Shown here one piece after another: positions 62,199 to 64,000 of a stretch of DNA of 64,000 bases (its first letter is position 1; each line of letters opens with the position of its first letter). The DNA is taken from the NCBI GenBank assembly GCA_017651265.1, contig JAGCDO010000056.1, positions 1-64,000 on the forward strand, written 5' to 3'. The DNA is from Prevotella sp. (GTDB lineage Bacteria; Bacteroidota; Bacteroidia; Bacteroidales; Bacteroidaceae). The notes below the pieces were generated by a model. It was given only the letters and a program-made list of their open reading frames with translations, did no database searches and was not told the origin of the DNA. The position numbers and the translations under genes were made by a program.

Positions 62199-63207
62199 AT
62201 CGTATTATTTGTTGTCCCCACCGTTGCACCTCGTCCATGGTGGGGGTATTGACATTCTTTTCTTTAGCTAATTGCCGCAGGAGGTCAAGACCGTAGGGGA
62301 AGTCCTCTGTGAAATACCTGTTGCGGAGATCGGGAACGAAGCCCTCTGCAGTCTCCATCATCGGCGAAAGGATACCCTGGAACGCCTTGATCGACCGTAG
62401 CTTACGGGTAAGAGAGGGTGCATCATGACTCTCGTAGTAGTCGAGCACTGTAGGCAGACAGTCGGCTGATACCGGCAACTCCTTCAGTAGGTCGTGCAGT
62501 TCCTCGTCCATCTTGATATAGATAGCAGAGGCCTCATCGGTCCATTCCCCATAGAACGCACAGTTTCGCGGGTAGGTGATACCCGGCTGCCAGTCTTTCC
62601 ACATCGTATAGAGACGTGCCGGGTGCAAAATAGGATTGCTGTTACTGATGCTTGCCTCGTAGTAGCTGCCCAGCACCTCCACAGGAATGTGGAATAGCTC
62701 CTCCAGCTGCTCCTTCAGTCGTTCCCTATTCACAACCCGTTCCATCCCGATGCGCATCAGCGGTCGTCGTCCCAGCAAGTGCGCCGAGTGCCCGTATTCC
62801 TCCATTCGTGAGATGAAAGGAACGCGCTGGAAACCGAACAGGGGTGTTCCCTCGGGTAGGATGTGCAGGGCTTCCTCGAAGAACCCCGTGCTTGAAACGA
62901 TGCTACCCACAGTGGTCAGCGGTGAGAGAGCAGGGGCAATCCGACGGAGCATACTGGCAATGGAGAATCCCGGCAGACAGAGCAGTACGATGTCTACTCC
63001 CCTTACTACCTCGGCAGGTTCTGAAGAAACCGTTTGCAGTCGTCCTTTCAACACCTCCCCCTCGGGAGTTGTGATTTCCAGTTGTCTCTGCCAGCGTTCC
63101 GGTTGCCGTGTCAGCAGGTTCACCTCACAGTTATCCTGTGCTGCCAGGAATCCTGCCACCACATGTCCCAGGTTACCACCGCCGCAGATGCAAACCCTGT
63201 ATTTCAT
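62179..63207 (-). CDS. Octopine/nopaline (opine) dehydrogenase-family protein
   Basis: 342 aa. Rossmann NAD(P)-binding motif VCICGGGNLGHVVAGFLAAQ at residues 5-24 and the C-terminal opine dehydrogenase domain with SNSNPILHPARLY near 215 (catalytic His). Opine dehydrogenases reductively join an amino compound and a 2-oxo acid. Overlaps licD-like by 20 nt and the aminotransferase by 4 nt, so the three are tightly linked. Substrate unknown. Confidence 0.85.
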   Translation of the reverse strand: MKYRVCICGGGNLGHVVAGFLAAQDNCEVNLLTRQPERWQRQLEITTPEGEVLKGRLQTVSSEPAEVVRGVDIVLLCLPGFSIASMLRRIAPALSPLTTVGSIVSSTGFFEEALHILPEGTPLFGFQRVPFISRMEEYGHSAHLLGRRPLMRIGMERVVNRERLKEQLEELFHIPVEVLGSYYEASISNSNPILHPARLYTMWKDWQPGITYPRNCAFYGEWTDEASAIYIKMDEELHDLLKELPVSADCLPTVLDYYESHDAPSLTRKLRSIKAFQGILSPMMETAEGFVPDLRNRYFTEDFPYGLDLLRQLAKEKNVNTPTMDEVQRWGQQIIRYADNND

Positions 63208-64000
63208 CGGCTTGAGAATTGTAGAAGGGCATCTACCAGACGGGTATTGTCCTCATGGTTACGTACAGCAATACGCATATACTGTTTCTTCGGATCAAGA
63301 CCGGGCTTTCCGCTACAGTCGCGTGTCAGGATATTGTGTTGTCTCAGCATATAGATCACAATCTCCTTTGCCGTAAAGGGTGGCAGTATCTCGCACAGGA
63401 AATAGTTGGCCTGCGAGGGCATCACGCGGAAGAAAGGAACCGTTCGCAGTCGGCTTTCAAACTCATCCCGTTCCGCAACGAATTTTTCGCATGCTTTCAG
63501 GTAATCCTTCTCGTGCTTATTGTAAATCTGCATGAAGAACTCGGCGAACGAGTTGAGGTTCCATATCGACACCTCTTTTTTAATACGGGCAATGAGTTCT
63601 TTGTCGGCAGAGGCAAGAATACCTAAGCGCAGTCCGGGAACACCATAGCTCTTGGAGATACTCTTCATGACTGCCATGTGGGGATAGGTCTCAAGGATAG
63701 CATCACTGAGCAGGGAGTTGGTGGCGTAGTCCTTACTGAAATCCACAAAGCTCTCGTCAACCACCAGACGGATGTTTCGCTCCTCGCACCATGCCGCCAG
63801 TCTCAGCACATCCGTCTTGGGGATGAAGTTTCCTGTGGGGTTATCAGGATTGATGAGCATCAGTGTCTGTATATCCTTGTCGGCAAAGAACGTCATTAAG
63901 TCATCGGCCGTATAACGATAGTCCTCATTATCGGGCACGAAGGTAACCTGACTGTCTTTATCGTATCTATTGGGATACTCCTCGAACGTAGGACGAATGA
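63204..64000 (-). CDS. PLP-dependent aminotransferase class I/II, partial (5' end outside window)
   Basis: The C-terminal 264 residues or so are visible; the frame is open to the window edge. Seen: MLINPDNPTGNFIPKTDV (substrate/PLP binding), RLVVDESFVDF, the PLP lysine in SISKSYGVPGLRLG, and a C-terminal small domain ending LLQFSSR. Closest in style to HisC/CobD-type enzymes. A typical domain needs about 100 more residues, and an N-terminal fused domain is possible but out of sight. First visible gene of the operon with the opine-dehydrogenase-like, LicD, flippase and glycosyltransferase genes. Confidence 0.9.
   Translation of the reverse strand, partial: IRPTFEEYPNRYDKDSQVTFVPDNEDYRYTADDLMTFFADKDIQTLMLINPDNPTGNFIPKTDVLRLAAWCEERNIRLVVDESFVDFSKDYATNSLLSDAILETYPHMAVMKSISKSYGVPGLRLGILASADKELIARIKKEVSIWNLNSFAEFFMQIYNKHEKDYLKACEKFVAERDEFESRLRTVPFFRVMPSQANYFLCEILPPFTAKEIVIYMLRQHNILTRDCSGKPGLDPKKQYMRIAVRNHEDNTRLVDALLQFSSR

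Overview
The window looks like chromosomal DNA of a Prevotella/Segatella-type member of the Bacteroidales. The evidence is: promoters of the Bacteroidetes form TTTG-N19/20-TAnnTTTG in front of many genes; a fused SecDF; paired SusC/SusD proteins; a DUF4271 protein beside HemD; a BspA-type leucine-rich repeat protein; and a tiny 'smalltalk' protein beside an HU-like protein. Base composition is moderate and coding density is high, with short operons and many 1-30 nt overlaps.

Layout. 0-20 kb is mostly core genome: a Xer-type recombinase, a DUF2975/XRE pair, an M16 peptidase, metK, DUF4271-hemD-rnpA-yidD-tyrS, tRNA-Gln, an HU protein, rhomboid protease, an endonuclease/phosphatase-fold protein, secDF, a membrane-anchored HTH protein, a TonB energy transducer, enolase and a double RidA-like protein. 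21-32.3 kb is an accessory island. It holds a four-module BspA-like surface protein flanked by paired intergenic repeats, then smalltalk, an HU-like protein, a repeat-rich control region (22-bp tandem repeats, a 28-bp AT-only palindrome, long inverted repeats), a DUF1016 nuclease, three proteins of unknown function, a VirE-N/DUF3987 primase-helicase-like protein and a DUF5675 protein. 32.5-48.2 kb is a two-domain carbohydrate esterase followed by a fructan utilisation locus in the same gene order as the Bacteroides thetaiotaomicron fructan locus: SusC, SusD, DUF4960, two GH32 enzymes, sugar transporter, fructokinase. Its regulator is unusual: a periplasmic sugar-binding sensor joined through one membrane helix directly to an AraC-type DNA-binding domain, with no kinase. 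48.4-53 kb holds a serpin, a Cys-motif protein overlapped by a small radical SAM enzyme, a DUF4377 lipoprotein and tRNA-Leu. 53-64 kb is surface-polysaccharide related: manC, HIT, greA, HAD-GtrA, two paralogous multi-pass membrane proteins, and a minus-strand operon (aminotransferase, opine-dehydrogenase-like, LicD, flippase, glycosyltransferase) running off the right edge.

The most striking non-coding signal is a dispersed repeat family in which a complete promoter is embedded in a fixed framework: CGCTCG, then a variable but self-complementary stem, then GCTCACTTATTCG, then the -7 box TACCTTTG, often followed by a second hairpin (GGCTTCGCC type). Copies precede metK, tRNA-Gln, the RidA-like gene, the esterase, tRNA-Leu and the HAD phosphatase, some as head-to-tail arrays and all pointing at the downstream gene. 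Other notable signals are: a hairpin element present twice with compensatory base changes (21.05 and 24.45 kb); REP-like GC hairpins that have become part of three coding sequences of the fructan locus; a probable operator dyad upstream of susC; and in-frame palindromes inside the DUF1016 gene.

All functional calls rest on motif reading and gene context; no database search was possible.
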